From Candidatus Cloacimonas sp. SDB (GTDB lineage Bacteria; Cloacimonadota; Cloacimonadia; Cloacimonadales; TCS61): DNA of 14,467 nt. The notes under the pieces are model-generated. The model did not search any database. It was not told the origin of the DNA and worked only from the letters and a program-made list of their open reading frames with translations. Location: NCBI GenBank assembly GCA_001412425.1, contig LKUH01000282.1, forward strand, positions 1 to 14,467. The letters are read 5' to 3'. This document shows positions 14,444 through 14,467 of the stretch, one piece after another; the stretch's first letter is position 1, and every line of letters starts with the position of its first letter. Made by a program: the position numbers and the translations under genes.

Positions 14444-14467
14444 GTTTGACAGATTTATTTCTCAGAT

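Noticed and set aside
1..14467. Mobile elements, CRISPR arrays, tRNA or rRNA genes
   Set aside because: I looked for transposase or integrase motifs, regularly spaced repeats and cloverleaf-like gene ends and found none.

Overview
The window is about 14.5 kb of AT-rich bacterial DNA (roughly 40% GC by eye). Every recognisable gene is on the + strand, tightly packed, often with stop/start overlaps. The best taxonomic hint is a mixture of traits: a secreted hydrolase with a PNPF-type C-terminal sorting domain (type IX secretion / FlgD-like fold), a four-subunit ferredoxin-dependent 2-oxoacid oxidoreductase of the VorB type, and an ApgM-family enzyme. Together these suggest an anaerobic, amino-acid-fermenting member of the Fibrobacterota-Chlorobiota-Bacteroidota neighbourhood, most like Cloacimonadota. 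This is inference; there is no rRNA or other phylogenetic marker here.

Layout. (1) 1-399: C-terminal part of a nitroreductase-family protein. (2) 473-1990: exported C45/AAT-like Ntn hydrolase with a T9SS-type tail. (3) 2006-7033: a compact group holding a 414-aa protein I cannot assign, a fold-I PLP aminotransferase, an SDR-like protein that has lost the catalytic Tyr and Lys, a small cupin and threonine synthase. The last four are separated by -11 to +9 bases and are probably translationally coupled. (4) 7122-8644: an Aas-like acyl-activating enzyme split by an apparent frameshift near a run of seven A. (5) 8655-9863: an ApgM-family enzyme, annotated by habit as phosphoglycerate mutase; its sequence and its closeness to threonine synthase fit a ThrB-type homoserine kinase better. 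(6) 9969-11515: a DUF432-like protein overlapping an MscS channel gene, preceded by a good sigma-70-like promoter. (7) 11516-11816: a 301-base non-coding stretch. (8) 11817-14411: ferredoxin, alpha, beta and gamma subunits of a 2-oxoacid:ferredoxin oxidoreductase, closed by a strong intrinsic terminator.

How they fit together. The aminotransferase can make 2-oxoacids from amino acids, and the oxidoreductase at the right end can turn branched-chain or related 2-oxoacids into acyl-CoA and reduced ferredoxin. Threonine synthase needs O-phosphohomoserine, which the ApgM-family protein may supply. The DUF432/MscS pair is a separate osmotic-stress unit. I saw no mobile element, CRISPR array, tRNA or rRNA. 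No wholly new multi-gene system is evident; the best leads are the unassigned 414-aa protein, the SDR without its catalytic pair, the homoserine-kinase candidate and the A-run frameshift.
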